DNA of 40,050 bases from Microvirga splendida. GTDB taxonomy: Bacteria > Pseudomonadota > Alphaproteobacteria > Rhizobiales > Beijerinckiaceae. Made by a program: the position numbers and the translations under genes. The stretch covers positions 1-40,050 of the forward strand of contig NZ_JAELXT010000037.1 of assembly GCF_016427565.1 (NCBI RefSeq), given 5' to 3'. The notes beneath the pieces are model-generated. The model did no database searches and was not told where the DNA came from. It worked only from the letters and a program-made list of their open reading frames with translations. How positions within the stretch are numbered: the first letter of the stretch is position 1; each line of letters starts with the position of its first letter. This document shows, piece by piece, positions 7,981 to 15,384 of the stretch.

Positions 7981-8811
7981 TTATTCCGCGCTGAGCCGCT
8001 GGCGGCGGTCGCGGTGCAGATCGATGATCGCCGCCGCCGTCTCCTCGATGGAGCGCCGGGTCACATCGATCACCGGCCAGCCGTTGCGGGCAAAGAGCCG
8101 CCGGGAGGCCGCCAGCTCCTCGGCCACCGCCTCGCGGTCCACGTAGGAGGTATCGTCGTCGGCGTTCAGGCTGAGCAACCGGTTCTGCCGGATCTGCACG
8201 ATGCGCTCCGGGGTCGCCACGAGGCCGACGATCAGCGCGGTCTTGGCCGTCTCCAGGATCGCCGGCGGCGGCACGCCGGGCACGAGGGGAATGTTGGCGG
8301 TCTTGAGCCCGCGATTGGCGAGATAGATGGAGGTGGGCGTCTTCGAGGTCCGGCTCACGCCGACCAGGATCACGTCCGCATCGTCGAGATCGTGCGGCAG
8401 GTGCCCGTCGTCGTGCAGGAGCGTGAAGTTCATGGCGTCGATGCGCTTGAAATATTCGGCGTTCAGCATGTGCTGCGCGCCGGGACGCGCCGTCGAGTGC
8501 GTGCCGAGATAGGAGGAGAGCAGGGCATGCACCGGCTCGAGCACGGAGAGATAGGGCGAGCCGGTGGCGCGGCAGACTTCCTCGAGCCGACTGGCGAGGT
8601 CCTGTTCGACCAGGGTGTAGAGCACGATGCCGGGCGCGGTCTCGATCTCGTGGAGCACGCGCTCGAGCTGGGTGGTGGAGCGCACGAGCGGATAGACGTG
8701 CTCGATGGCGGCCACGCCCTCGTATTGCGCCACCACCGCGCGGGCGACGGTGATGAGCGTTTCGCCCGTCGAGTCGGAGACGAGATGGAGATGGAAATAG
8801 CTGCGTCCCAC
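7981..8811 (-). CDS. ppsR: Pyruvate,phosphate dikinase / PEP synthase regulatory protein (DUF299)
   Basis: Bifunctional serine/threonine kinase-pyrophosphorylase that switches PPDK or PEP synthase off (ADP-dependent phosphorylation) and on (Pi-dependent dephosphorylation). The 276-residue product starts with the family signature FHLHLVSDSTGETL and carries the nucleotide-binding GVSRTSKTPTS at residues 151-161. The start is GTG 8811, supported by GGAGG nine bases upstream; no in-frame ATG is available nearby. This is the CC0001/RP001-type gene that borders the origin in Caulobacter and Rickettsia, and it is the first leftward gene from the proposed oriC. Which of PPDK or PEP synthase is its target cannot be seen here. 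Confidence 0.92.
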   Translation of the reverse strand: MGRSYFHLHLVSDSTGETLITVARAVVAQYEGVAAIEHVYPLVRSTTQLERVLHEIETAPGIVLYTLVEQDLASRLEEVCRATGSPYLSVLEPVHALLSSYLGTHSTARPGAQHMLNAEYFKRIDAMNFTLLHDDGHLPHDLDDADVILVGVSRTSKTPTSIYLANRGLKTANIPLVPGVPPPAILETAKTALIVGLVATPERIVQIRQNRLLSLNADDDTSYVDREAVAEELAASRRLFARNGWPVIDVTRRSIEETAAAIIDLHRDRRQRLSAE

Positions 8812-8844
8812 GGCCCGATGCCTCCATGAAAAGGAGTCGATCAG

Positions 8845-8853
8845 TGTGGATAA
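8845..8853 (-). promoter_or_regulatory. Perfect DnaA box in oriC
   Basis: TGTGGATAA is the exact complement of the consensus TTATCCACA. It is the only perfect copy I found in the spacer, and it lies 34 bases from the ppsR start, where bound DnaA could also affect ppsR. Confidence 0.8.
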
Positions 8854-8996
8854 AACGCTCAGGGGAAGAGGTCCAGCAAAAGGGCCTGTGGGATTCGGCC
8901 GATCCCATCAACAAGGCTCCCCGTTGTGCGAGTCTCAAAACCTCAACTTGGGAGAATCCGGCACGAATCAGGGCCAAGAATTCGATTCAGGTTTGG

Positions 8997-9021
8997 TTAA
9001 CCTTCGTTAACGGGCTGTTAA
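8997..9021. promoter_or_regulatory. Tandem TTAA boxes, CtrA-like site
   Basis: TTAA occurs at 8997-9000, 9007-9010 and 9018-9021. The last two are separated by seven bases (TTAACGGGCTGTTAA), the CtrA consensus spacing TTAA-N7-TTAA; the first pair has six. The boxes recur every 10-11 bases and so lie on one face of the helix. CtrA binding at origins is established for Caulobacter; binding here is inference. Confidence 0.55.
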
Positions 9022-9065
9022 GATTTAAGATTTCGGAAAGGATTGTGGCGGACCCGCCCCATCCG

Positions 9066-9080
9066 TTAATGAACCCTTAA
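9066..9080. promoter_or_regulatory. Second CtrA-like TTAA-N7-TTAA site
   Basis: TTAATGAACCCTTAA has exact seven-base spacing between the TTAA boxes, 111 bases upstream of the hemE start codon. It could act on origin firing, on the hemE promoter, or both. Confidence 0.55.
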
Positions 9081-9191
9081 GCCCTCGGGCGATGTGGACC
9101 GCCTGTGGACGGGGTTGCGGCTTCGTGATTCACGGCCCAAGAGAAACATCAGATTCTTAGATTCAAAGATTATTCTTTTAAGAGAGGGCCT

Positions 9192-10229
9192 GTGAGCGAG
9201 CGTCCCACCAAAGCGATCCTGCGTGTGCTGAACGGCGAGCCGGTCTGGCCCTTGCCGATCTGGATCATGCGCCAGGCCGGCCGCTATCTGCCGGAATACC
9301 GGGAGACCCGTCGCCAAGCCGGCTCCTTCCTCGATCTCTGCTACAATCCGAAGCTTGCCGAGGAGGTGACGCTTCAGCCGATCCACCGCTTCGGCTTCGA
9401 TGCCTCGATCCTGTTCTCCGACATCCTGGTCATCCCCCATGCGCTCGGCCAGGATGTGCGCTTCGTCGAGAACGAGGGGCCGAAGCTCGATCCGATCACC
9501 GAAGCCAAGGATTTCTCCAGGCTGGCCGACGAGCTGCCGCTGGAGCGGCTCGATCCCGTGTTCGAGACCCTCGACCGCCTGAGCAAGAGCCTGCCGAAGG
9601 AAACCACGCTGCTGGGCTTCTGCGGCGCGCCCTGGACGGTGGCGAGCTACATGATCGCCGGCAAGGGCACCCCGGACCAGGCGCCGGCCCGCATCACCGC
9701 CTATCGCGATCCGGCCTTCATGGATGCGCTCATCGACCGGCTGGTGCGCGCCTCCACGGCCTATCTCATCCGCCAGATCGATGCGGGCGCGGAGGCCGTG
9801 CAGATCTTCGAGAGCTTCGGCTCGGCCCTTCCGCCGGCGCTCTTCGACCGCCTGTCGCTCAACCCGATCCGCCGCATGGTGGAGGGCCTCAAAGCGGCGC
9901 GGCCGCAGGCCAAGGTGATCGTGTTCGTGCGCGGCGGCGGCGCCAATCTCCACCGCTTCGCCGCGGCCGGGATCGGCGACGGGCTGGCGCTCGACTGGAC
10001 CCTCGATCCGGCCGTCGTGCTCCCGACCCTGCCGAACACGCTCGCCACGCAGGGCAACCTCGATCCGCTCGCCCTGATCGCCGGCGGACAGCCGCTGGAG
10101 CAGGGGATCGATCACATCCTCCAGGCGGTGCGCGGGCGTCCGCATATCTTCAATCTCGGGCACGGCATCCTGCCGGAGACCCCGGTCGAGCACGTGGCGC
10201 AGATGATCGCCCGCGTCCGGGGGGCGTGA
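9192..10229 (+). CDS. hemE: Uroporphyrinogen decarboxylase
   Basis: Decarboxylates the four acetate side chains of uroporphyrinogen III to coproporphyrinogen III in haem synthesis. The 345-residue product has the N-terminal WPLPIWIMRQAGRYLPEYRE signature, ASILFSDILVIPHALG with the catalytic-region aspartate, GFCGAPWTVASYMI and FNLGHGILPETPVEHV. The start is GTG 9192, six bases after an AGAGAGGG stretch. It is the first rightward gene from the proposed origin and sits four bases ahead of hemJ, so the two haem genes are co-transcribed. Confidence 0.97.
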   Translation: MSERPTKAILRVLNGEPVWPLPIWIMRQAGRYLPEYRETRRQAGSFLDLCYNPKLAEEVTLQPIHRFGFDASILFSDILVIPHALGQDVRFVENEGPKLDPITEAKDFSRLADELPLERLDPVFETLDRLSKSLPKETTLLGFCGAPWTVASYMIAGKGTPDQAPARITAYRDPAFMDALIDRLVRASTAYLIRQIDAGAEAVQIFESFGSALPPALFDRLSLNPIRRMVEGLKAARPQAKVIVFVRGGGANLHRFAAAGIGDGLALDWTLDPAVVLPTLPNTLATQGNLDPLALIAGGQPLEQGIDHILQAVRGRPHIFNLGHGILPETPVEHVAQMIARVRGA

Positions 10230-10233
10230 GGCA

Positions 10234-10659
10234 ATGCTGTATCTCTGGCTCAAGGCGTTCCACGTCATCGCGGTCATCGCCTGGATGGCCGGCATGCTCT
10301 ACCTGCCGCGCCTGTTCGTCTATCATTGCGACGCACCGAAGGACTCGATCCAGTCCGAGACCTTCAAGATCATGGAGCGGCGCCTGCTCAAGGCGATCAT
10401 CAACCCGGCCATGATCGTCACCTGGGTGCTCGGCCTCTATCTCGTCTGGGACGGCGGCTGGTACACCTCCGGCTGGCTGCACGCGAAGGTGCTGCTGGTG
10501 GTGATCCTGTCCGGCCTGCACGGGGTCTATGTGCGCCGCCTCAAGGAATTCGCCGCCGACCGGAACACGCGCCCGGCGAAATACTATCGCATCCTCAACG
10601 AAGTGCCGACCGTGCTGATGATCGGCATCGTGATCCTGGTGATCGTGAAGCCGTTTTGA
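10234..10659 (+). CDS. hemJ: Protoporphyrinogen oxidase HemJ
   Basis: Integral membrane protein that oxidises protoporphyrinogen IX to protoporphyrin IX. The 141-residue product starts MLYLWLKAFHVIAVIAWMAG, with the family's conserved His near residue 10. It has four predicted membrane segments (about 4-22, 56-73, 83-100 and 120-138) and LHAKVLLVVILSGLHG with the conserved Lys region. Length and helix pattern fit HemJ (UPF0093). Direct adjacency to hemE supports the haem role. Downstream lies a short palindromic repeat that may end the transcript. Confidence 0.93.
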   Translation: MLYLWLKAFHVIAVIAWMAGMLYLPRLFVYHCDAPKDSIQSETFKIMERRLLKAIINPAMIVTWVLGLYLVWDGGWYTSGWLHAKVLLVVILSGLHGVYVRRLKEFAADRNTRPAKYYRILNEVPTVLMIGIVILVIVKPF

Positions 10660-10671
10660 TTTGGGCTCCGG

Positions 10672-10710
10672 CAGTGTCATTCCCCTCAGCTCCGGCCGGG
10701 AATGACACTG
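10672..10710. repeat. Short TGTCATTCCC palindromic element
   Basis: Perfect 13-base arms (CAGTGTCATTCCC at 10672-10684 and its complement at 10698-10710) surround a 13-base centre containing CTCCGGCC. The outer sequence matches the ends of the longer elements at 28780 and 38800, so this looks like an internally deleted copy. It stands 13 bases after hemJ and could work as an mRNA hairpin. Confidence 0.7.
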
Positions 10711-10776
10711 CGGCTACCCGATCCGGATCTGGGCTGCGTCCAGGATGACGCTCACGAAGGTTGTAATCCAAAGCCT

Positions 10777-10805
10777 CTTGAGACTTGTCCGGAAAAAGGC
10801 TACAT
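10777..10805 (+). promoter_or_regulatory. Predicted rho promoter
   Basis: CTTGAG (10777-10782), a 17-base spacer and CTACAT (10800-10805) fit the alphaproteobacterial housekeeping pattern CTTGAC-N17-CTATAT with one mismatch in each box. It would give a 5' leader of about 145 nucleotides, suitable for the autoregulation known for rho in other bacteria. Confidence 0.5.
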
Positions 10806-10958
10806 AAGAGTTCTCTTCCTCAAAGACAGGTGCGCTGCACGGGCCCTCAGGGCTCTCCAGTCACGGTTCGTGAACCCGGCGGCCCTGTCCAACGTTTTCC
10901 TCAATCTCCCCGCGTCCAGCCCTTCCTGCCCGCGACCTTACCCCGAGAGTGTTCCCCG

Positions 10959-12224
10959 ATGAGGGAAATCAAGCTTCAAGACCTGAAATCCAAGACGCCG
11001 ACCGAACTCATCGCCTTCGCCGAGGAGCTCGAGGTCGAGAACGCGAGCACCATGCGCAAGCAGGAGCTCATGTTCGCCATCCTCAAGCAGCTGGCGGCGC
11101 GCGAGGTGGAGATCATCGGCGCGGGCGTCGTCGAGGTGCTGCAGGACGGCTTCGGCTTTCTGCGCTCGGCCGATTCGAACTACCTGCCCGGTCCCGACGA
11201 CATCTACGTGTCGCCCTCGCAGATCCGAAAGTTCGGCCTGCGCACCGGCGACACGGTGGACGGCCCGATCCGCGGCCCCAAAGAGGGCGAGCGCTACTTC
11301 GCGCTGCTCAAGGTCAACACCATCAATTTCGAGGATCCGGAGAAGATCCGGCACAAGGTTCACTTCGACAACCTGACGCCGCTCTTCCCGCACGAGCGCT
11401 TCAACCTCGAAATCGCCGATCCGACGCGAAAAGATTTCTCGCCGCGCATCATCGACATCGTGTCGCCCATCGGCAAAGGCCAGCGCGCCCTCATCGTGGC
11501 GCCGCCGCGCACGGGTAAGACCGTGCTGATGCAGAACGTGGCGCAGTCGATCACCACCAACCACCCCGAGTGCTACCTCATCGTGCTGCTCATCGACGAG
11601 CGCCCGGAGGAAGTCACCGACATGCAGCGCTCCGTGAAGGGCGAGGTCGTGGCCTCCACCTTCGACGAGCCGGCGACCCGCCACGTGCAGGTGGCCGAGA
11701 TGGTGATCGAGAAGGCCAAGCGCCTCGTGGAGCACGGCCGCGACGTGGTGATCCTGCTGGATTCCATCACGCGCCTCGGCCGCGCCTACAACACGGTGGT
11801 GCCGTCCTCCGGCAAGGTGCTCACCGGCGGTGTGGACGCCAACGCCCTGCAGCGCCCGAAGCGCTTCTTCGGTGCGGCGCGCAACATCGAGGAGGGCGGT
11901 TCGCTCACCATCATCGCGACCGCGCTGATCGACACCGGCTCGCGCATGGATGAGGTGATCTTCGAAGAGTTCAAGGGCACCGGCAACTCGGAAATCATCC
12001 TCGACCGCAAGGTCGCCGACAAGCGCACCTTCCCGGCCATCGACATCACCCGCTCGGGCACCCGCAAGGAAGAGCTGCTGGTCCCGGCCGACACGCTCAA
12101 GAAGATGTACGTGCTGCGCCGCATCCTCAACCCGATGGGCACGGTGGACGCCATCGAGTTCCTGCTCGACAAGCTGCGTCAGACCAAGTCGAACCAGGAC
12201 TTCTTCGACTCCATGAACACCTGA
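10959..12224 (+). CDS. rho: Transcription termination factor Rho
   Basis: Hexameric RNA-dependent ATPase/helicase that ends transcription. The 421-residue product has the Rho N-terminal helical domain (1-45), the cold-shock RNA-binding domain with DGFGFLRS (63-70), the P-loop APPRTGKT (181-188), VILLDSITRLGRAYN as Walker B and beyond, and the conserved C-terminus with RSGTRKEELL. The ATG at 10959 gives the usual family N-terminus; the upstream in-frame extension to 10785 (TTG) lacks similarity and is not used. A strong intrinsic terminator follows. rho downstream of hemE is the standard alphaproteobacterial order. Confidence 0.98.
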   Translation: MREIKLQDLKSKTPTELIAFAEELEVENASTMRKQELMFAILKQLAAREVEIIGAGVVEVLQDGFGFLRSADSNYLPGPDDIYVSPSQIRKFGLRTGDTVDGPIRGPKEGERYFALLKVNTINFEDPEKIRHKVHFDNLTPLFPHERFNLEIADPTRKDFSPRIIDIVSPIGKGQRALIVAPPRTGKTVLMQNVAQSITTNHPECYLIVLLIDERPEEVTDMQRSVKGEVVASTFDEPATRHVQVAEMVIEKAKRLVEHGRDVVILLDSITRLGRAYNTVVPSSGKVLTGGVDANALQRPKRFFGAARNIEEGGSLTIIATALIDTGSRMDEVIFEEFKGTGNSEIILDRKVADKRTFPAIDITRSGTRKEELLVPADTLKKMYVLRRILNPMGTVDAIEFLLDKLRQTKSNQDFFDSMNT

Positions 12225-12265
12225 TCGGAACACCTGAGGCGGACCATCCGCCTGCGGAATTCCCA

Positions 12266-12298
12266 CCCCATCCTCCGGTCTGGAGGGTGGGGTTTTTT
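12266..12298 (+). terminator. Intrinsic terminator of rho
   Basis: CCCCATCCTCC (12266-12276) pairs with GGAGGGTGGGG (12282-12292) with one T-G wobble around a five-base loop. Six T residues (12293-12298) follow directly. It lies 41 bases after the rho stop. Confidence 0.88.
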
Positions 12299-12361
12299 GT
12301 TGCCGCTCACGAACCGTGGCTGGGAGGGAACCTGCACCGTTAGCTTGAGCGTTGAGTCGGC

Positions 12362-13738
12362 ATGCTGAACTGGTTGCTGACGATCTGGGACAATCTCAGA
12401 ACAAGCCTGTGGCTGATCCCATCCGGTTTGAGTGCTGTGGGAGTCGGCCTCGCGGCCACCTTGCTCTGGGTGGATGCGGGTAACGGATTCGAGGATCAGG
12501 CGCATTGGTGGATCAACAGCGGCGATGGGCAGGATGCCCGCAATCTCATCTCCACTCTGCTCACCGCCGTCATCACCATGGCCAGCATGGCCTTCTCCGT
12601 GACGGTTGTGGCGATCACCCTGGCGGCCAATTCTTATGGCCCGCGGCTCATCCGCATTTTCCGGTCCGATCTGCGAACCCAGATCGTGCTCGGCATCTTC
12701 TCGATGACCATCGTGTACAATGTGATCGTGCTGCGCTCGATCCACGGCAATGCGCCCATGCCGCAGGTGCCGCATGCCTCCGTGACCGTGGGCACGGTTC
12801 TGTCCCTCATCTGCGTTCTGGCGCTCATCACGTTTATCCAGGGGGTGGCCCGTCTGGTGGTGGCCGACGAGGTTGTGCGGCGGGTGCGCCGGGAACTGCA
12901 CGATGCCGTGGAGGATCTTCCGAAGCTCGACGGGCGTCCGCCGGAGCACGCCTCTCCTGACCTCCCCCCCGATTTCGACGAGAAGGCGGAGCAAATCGAG
13001 CTGCCTTACGGAGGCTATGTCCAGGCCATCGACTACGACGAGATCCTCGAATGGACCGAGAAGCACGACGTCGTCGTGCGGCTTGATTTCCGCGCCGGCG
13101 ATTTCATCGTCAACGGCGACAAGCGCGTTCTGGTCTACCCGCCGACCGGCGAACCTATGAAGGTCCGCGAGGAGATCGGCGCGTTCATCGTCAGCGGTGA
13201 CGAGCGCACCCCGACCCAGGATCTGGAGTTTCCCATTCGCCATCTGGTGGAGGTGGCCCTGCGTGCCCTTTCGCCGGGGATCAACGATCCCTTCACCGCG
13301 ACCGTCGTGGTCGACCGGTTGCGGGCAGGCCTCTCCGAGGTCATGGGGCGGTGCCTTCCCGCCGAGACCGTGCGCGACCGTGCGGGACGTGTCCGCATCC
13401 ATCGGCAGGTCACCACCTACGAGGGGATCTTCGACGCGGCCTTCCATCAGATCCGCCAGGCCGCGTCCACCCATCCGGCGGTGCTGATCCACATGCTCGA
13501 AGCCATCCGGCGTCTTGCCGAGCATATCCGTCTGGAGGAGCAACGCGATGGGCTCATCCGCCACGCCCATCTGATCAAGGCGGCCGCCGAGCGCGACGTG
13601 GCCGAACCCGCGGACCGCAACGATGTCGCGCACAGCTTCCTGAAGGCGATCGAAGCCTGCGGGAAGGCGAGGGCTGAAGCTGCGGCCGCGTCAGAACACT
13701 CCCAGGAACGCCAGCACGATCAGGGTCAGCACGGCTGA
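12362..13738 (+). CDS. DUF2254 membrane protein
   Basis: A 458-residue protein of the DUF2254 family, function unknown. Four membrane helices fill the N-terminal third (about 17-37, 62-88, 107-125 and 140-160). A long cytoplasmic part contains ELPYGGYVQAIDYDEILE and the family hallmark RALSPGINDPFTA (about residues 301-313). The last 25 residues are Gln/His/Glu-rich. The gene starts 64 bases beyond the rho terminator. Its 3' end overlaps a micro-protein gene on the other strand by 48 bases. It is not part of the conserved hemE-rho-mnmE backbone and may be an insertion, though its base use looks like that of its neighbours. Confidence 0.88.
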   Translation: MLNWLLTIWDNLRTSLWLIPSGLSAVGVGLAATLLWVDAGNGFEDQAHWWINSGDGQDARNLISTLLTAVITMASMAFSVTVVAITLAANSYGPRLIRIFRSDLRTQIVLGIFSMTIVYNVIVLRSIHGNAPMPQVPHASVTVGTVLSLICVLALITFIQGVARLVVADEVVRRVRRELHDAVEDLPKLDGRPPEHASPDLPPDFDEKAEQIELPYGGYVQAIDYDEILEWTEKHDVVVRLDFRAGDFIVNGDKRVLVYPPTGEPMKVREEIGAFIVSGDERTPTQDLEFPIRHLVEVALRALSPGINDPFTATVVVDRLRAGLSEVMGRCLPAETVRDRAGRVRIHRQVTTYEGIFDAAFHQIRQAASTHPAVLIHMLEAIRRLAEHIRLEEQRDGLIRHAHLIKAAAERDVAEPADRNDVAHSFLKAIEACGKARAEAAAASEHSQERQHDQGQHG

Positions 13739-13789
13739 AACCAGCAGCGAGCCCGCGCAGCCCATGCGGTTCGAGAAGAAAAAGAACAT
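13691..13789 (-). CDS. 32-residue membrane micro-protein
   Basis: The product starts MFFFFSNRMGCAGSLL and ends in a hydrophobic helix (LVSAVLTLIVLAFLGVF), so it is a single-span membrane peptide with a short basic/cysteine N-terminal part. An AGGAG ribosome-binding site stands five bases before ATG 13789. Starts of the type MFFFFSNR-GC-GS recur, as far as I know, in tiny hypothetical proteins of Rhizobiales, which supports a real gene. It overlaps the 3' end of the DUF2254 gene on the opposite strand and lies 34 bases downstream of the stop codon of the DMT exporter on the same strand. Function unknown. Confidence 0.7.
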   Translation of the reverse strand: MFFFFSNRMGCAGSLLVSAVLTLIVLAFLGVF

Positions 13790-13823
13790 CGGCGCTCCTG
13801 TGTTGTCCGAGACCCTTGCATCC

Positions 13824-14744
13824 TCATGGCTTGGAGCCCTGACTGAAGATGCCGCTGGCCAACACAACGCCCAGAGTCGCCAAAACTATCCCGGTCCAGG
13901 CCGCGGGATTTGGGATTTCTTTCAAAACGGGAATGGCGATCAGGGCCGCGAGCACGATGGACAGGGGCGACACCGCTGCCGCACGGGACGCGCCGAGGCG
14001 GTCGATGGCGATGCCGTAGAGCACGATGCCGGCAACGCCCGCCACCAATCCCTGAAGAACGGCCTGGAGGAGAATCGGTCCGCCCAGGCCGTCGCCGAGG
14101 GCCCGGACCAGCGGCGGCAGGCCGAAGGGGAGGAGGCCCAGGAAGGACCAGAGGGCGATCAGGGCTGCGGCCTGGAACGCCGACAGGCCGGAGCGGCGAT
14201 AGGCATGGGTGTAGACGCCCCACAGGCAGGCGCCGGTGAGGAGCAGAAGATGGCCGCGCCAGGCACCGTTGCCGGCAAACAGCACGCCATACCCGCCGAT
14301 GCAGACGACCCCGGCCAGGATGAGGCCGAAGCCGAGAACCCGCATGCCTCCGATCCGCTCCCCGAAGACCAGCCAGCCGATGAGGGCCACGAAGAGCGGC
14401 ATGGTGCCGGGCAGGAGCGGGCCGATCTCCGCCGCCGGGGCAAACTGCATGCCCCACGCCACGATGAGGAAGAACGGGGCGCCCGAGCCGAGGAGCCCGA
14501 GGGCCTTCAAGGGACTCAGGTCCTTGGGGTAGAGGCCGATCCGCCAGCTGAAAGGAATCAGCACCAGGGCCGGCACCCCGAAGCGCAGCACGCCGACGGC
14601 GGCGGGCGGCAGGTCGTGCGTGACCGCGTGGCGGGTGGCGACGGCCCAGAGCGCCCAGATCGTCACGGTGGCGAGCGCCGCCAGCCAGCCGAGAAGCGCA
14701 GGGCGGGCGGAGGGGCGCGGCGTTGTGCAGGCGATGTCGGACAT
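13824..14744 (-). CDS. EamA-family (DMT) exporter
   Basis: A 306-residue inner-membrane transporter with about ten helices arranged as two five-helix EamA repeats. Helices recognisable in the first repeat include LGWLAALATVTIWALWAVAT, and in the second GHLLLLTGACLWGVYTHAYR. LPGTMPLFVALIGWLVFGER is the typical end of repeat one. The substrate is probably an amino acid or small metabolite, but this cannot be read directly. The ATG at 14744 has AAGGAG eight bases upstream. It diverges from an Lrp/AsnC regulator across 121 bp, a common pairing in which the regulator senses the exported amino acid. Confidence 0.9.
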   Translation of the reverse strand: MSDIACTTPRPSARPALLGWLAALATVTIWALWAVATRHAVTHDLPPAAVGVLRFGVPALVLIPFSWRIGLYPKDLSPLKALGLLGSGAPFFLIVAWGMQFAPAAEIGPLLPGTMPLFVALIGWLVFGERIGGMRVLGFGLILAGVVCIGGYGVLFAGNGAWRGHLLLLTGACLWGVYTHAYRRSGLSAFQAAALIALWSFLGLLPFGLPPLVRALGDGLGGPILLQAVLQGLVAGVAGIVLYGIAIDRLGASRAAAVSPLSIVLAALIAIPVLKEIPNPAAWTGIVLATLGVVLASGIFSQGSKP

Positions 14745-14865
14745 GGCAAGGCTCCTTTGCCCAGGAGCATAGGCTTGCGGGGCAGGGCATGTCCTTGCGA
14801 AGTTCGGCTTGCAGGGTGCATGTTCTTGGCAGAAAATTGCGCCGGTGCGGAGTTGCGGTGAGCCT
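14745..14865. promoter_or_regulatory. Shared divergent control region of exporter and Lrp-type regulator
   Basis: This 121-bp spacer must contain both promoters. It has several repeats of CTTGC or TTGC and a loose dyad around GGCAGAAAATTGCGCC near the regulator start, an AT-centred dyad of the kind Lrp proteins bind. No clear sigma-70 promoter can be assigned. Confidence 0.35.
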
Positions 14866-15375
14866 ATGCCCTACATCGACCTCGACGGAATCGACCTGCG
14901 GATCCTCTCGGCCCTGCAGGCGGACGGGCGCCTGACCAACCAGGAGCTGGCCGATCAGGTCGGGCTGTCTCCCTCGCCATGCCTGCGCCGGGTCCGCCGC
15001 CTCGAGCGGGACGGCTTCATCCGCACCTACCGGGCGGTGCTCGACCGGGAATCGGTCGGCCTCGGGCTCACGGTCTTCGTGGAGATCAAGGTCGAGAAGC
15101 ATTCCCGCGACAATGCGCAGGCGCTCCAGGCGGCGCTCCAGGCCATGCCCGAGGTGGTGGCCTGCCACATGGTCTCCGGCACCGCCGACTTCATGGCCGA
15201 GATCGTGGTGCCGAACCTGAAGGCCTATGAGCGTCTCCTCACCGAGACGCTCCTGACCCTGCCGATGATCGGCGACATCCGCTCCAACTTCGCCCTGACC
15301 CGGGTGAAATCCGACGCGGCTCTTCCGCTGACGCATCTGAAGCGGGAAGGGGCGAAACCGGAGCCGGATTGCTGA
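14866..15375 (+). CDS. Lrp/AsnC-family transcriptional regulator
   Basis: A 169-residue regulator. The N-terminal helix-turn-helix occupies about residues 5-55 (LRILSALQADGRLTNQELAD then GLSPSPCLRRVRRLERDGFI). The C-terminal RAM/AsnC ligand-binding domain follows (VFVEIKVEKHS, CHMVSGTADFMAEIVVPNLK, then ALTRVKSDAALPL). The ATG at 14866 aligns with the family N-terminus. It probably controls the divergent EamA exporter and itself in response to an amino acid. It converges on the DUF255 gene with only nine bases between them. Confidence 0.94.
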   Translation: MPYIDLDGIDLRILSALQADGRLTNQELADQVGLSPSPCLRRVRRLERDGFIRTYRAVLDRESVGLGLTVFVEIKVEKHSRDNAQALQAALQAMPEVVACHMVSGTADFMAEIVVPNLKAYERLLTETLLTLPMIGDIRSNFALTRVKSDAALPLTHLKREGAKPEPDC

Positions 15376-15384
15376 GGCAGAGGC

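Larger units (their letters stand above)
8812..9191. other. oriC: Predicted chromosomal replication origin (oriC)
   Basis: This 380-bp gene-free spacer between ppsR (minus) and hemE (plus) occupies the position of the Caulobacter-type origin. It contains one perfect DnaA box (8845-8853), weaker TGTGGA-type boxes near 9094-9110 and a TGATTCACG near-match at 9126-9134. It also has four spaced TTAA boxes at 8997-9021 and two at 9066-9080, an AT-rich run (about 9018-9033), a second AT-rich run (about 9148-9183), and nine GANTC sites. Flanking genes point outward. Promoters for ppsR and hemE must also lie here, as at the Caulobacter origin. The 84-codon open frame inside it is not considered coding. 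Position and motifs agree; function is inferred. Confidence 0.85.

Noticed and set aside
7333..8829. 498-codon plus-strand ORF
   Set aside because: Antisense to maf and ppsR, whose products are clearly recognisable; long mirror ORFs are normal in high-GC DNA. The protein is Gly/Arg/His-rich without a domain.
8826..9080. 84-codon plus-strand ORF in the ppsR-hemE spacer
   Set aside because: No good ribosome-binding site or family features, and it covers the DnaA box, TTAA pairs and GANTC sites; a chance ORF in the origin.
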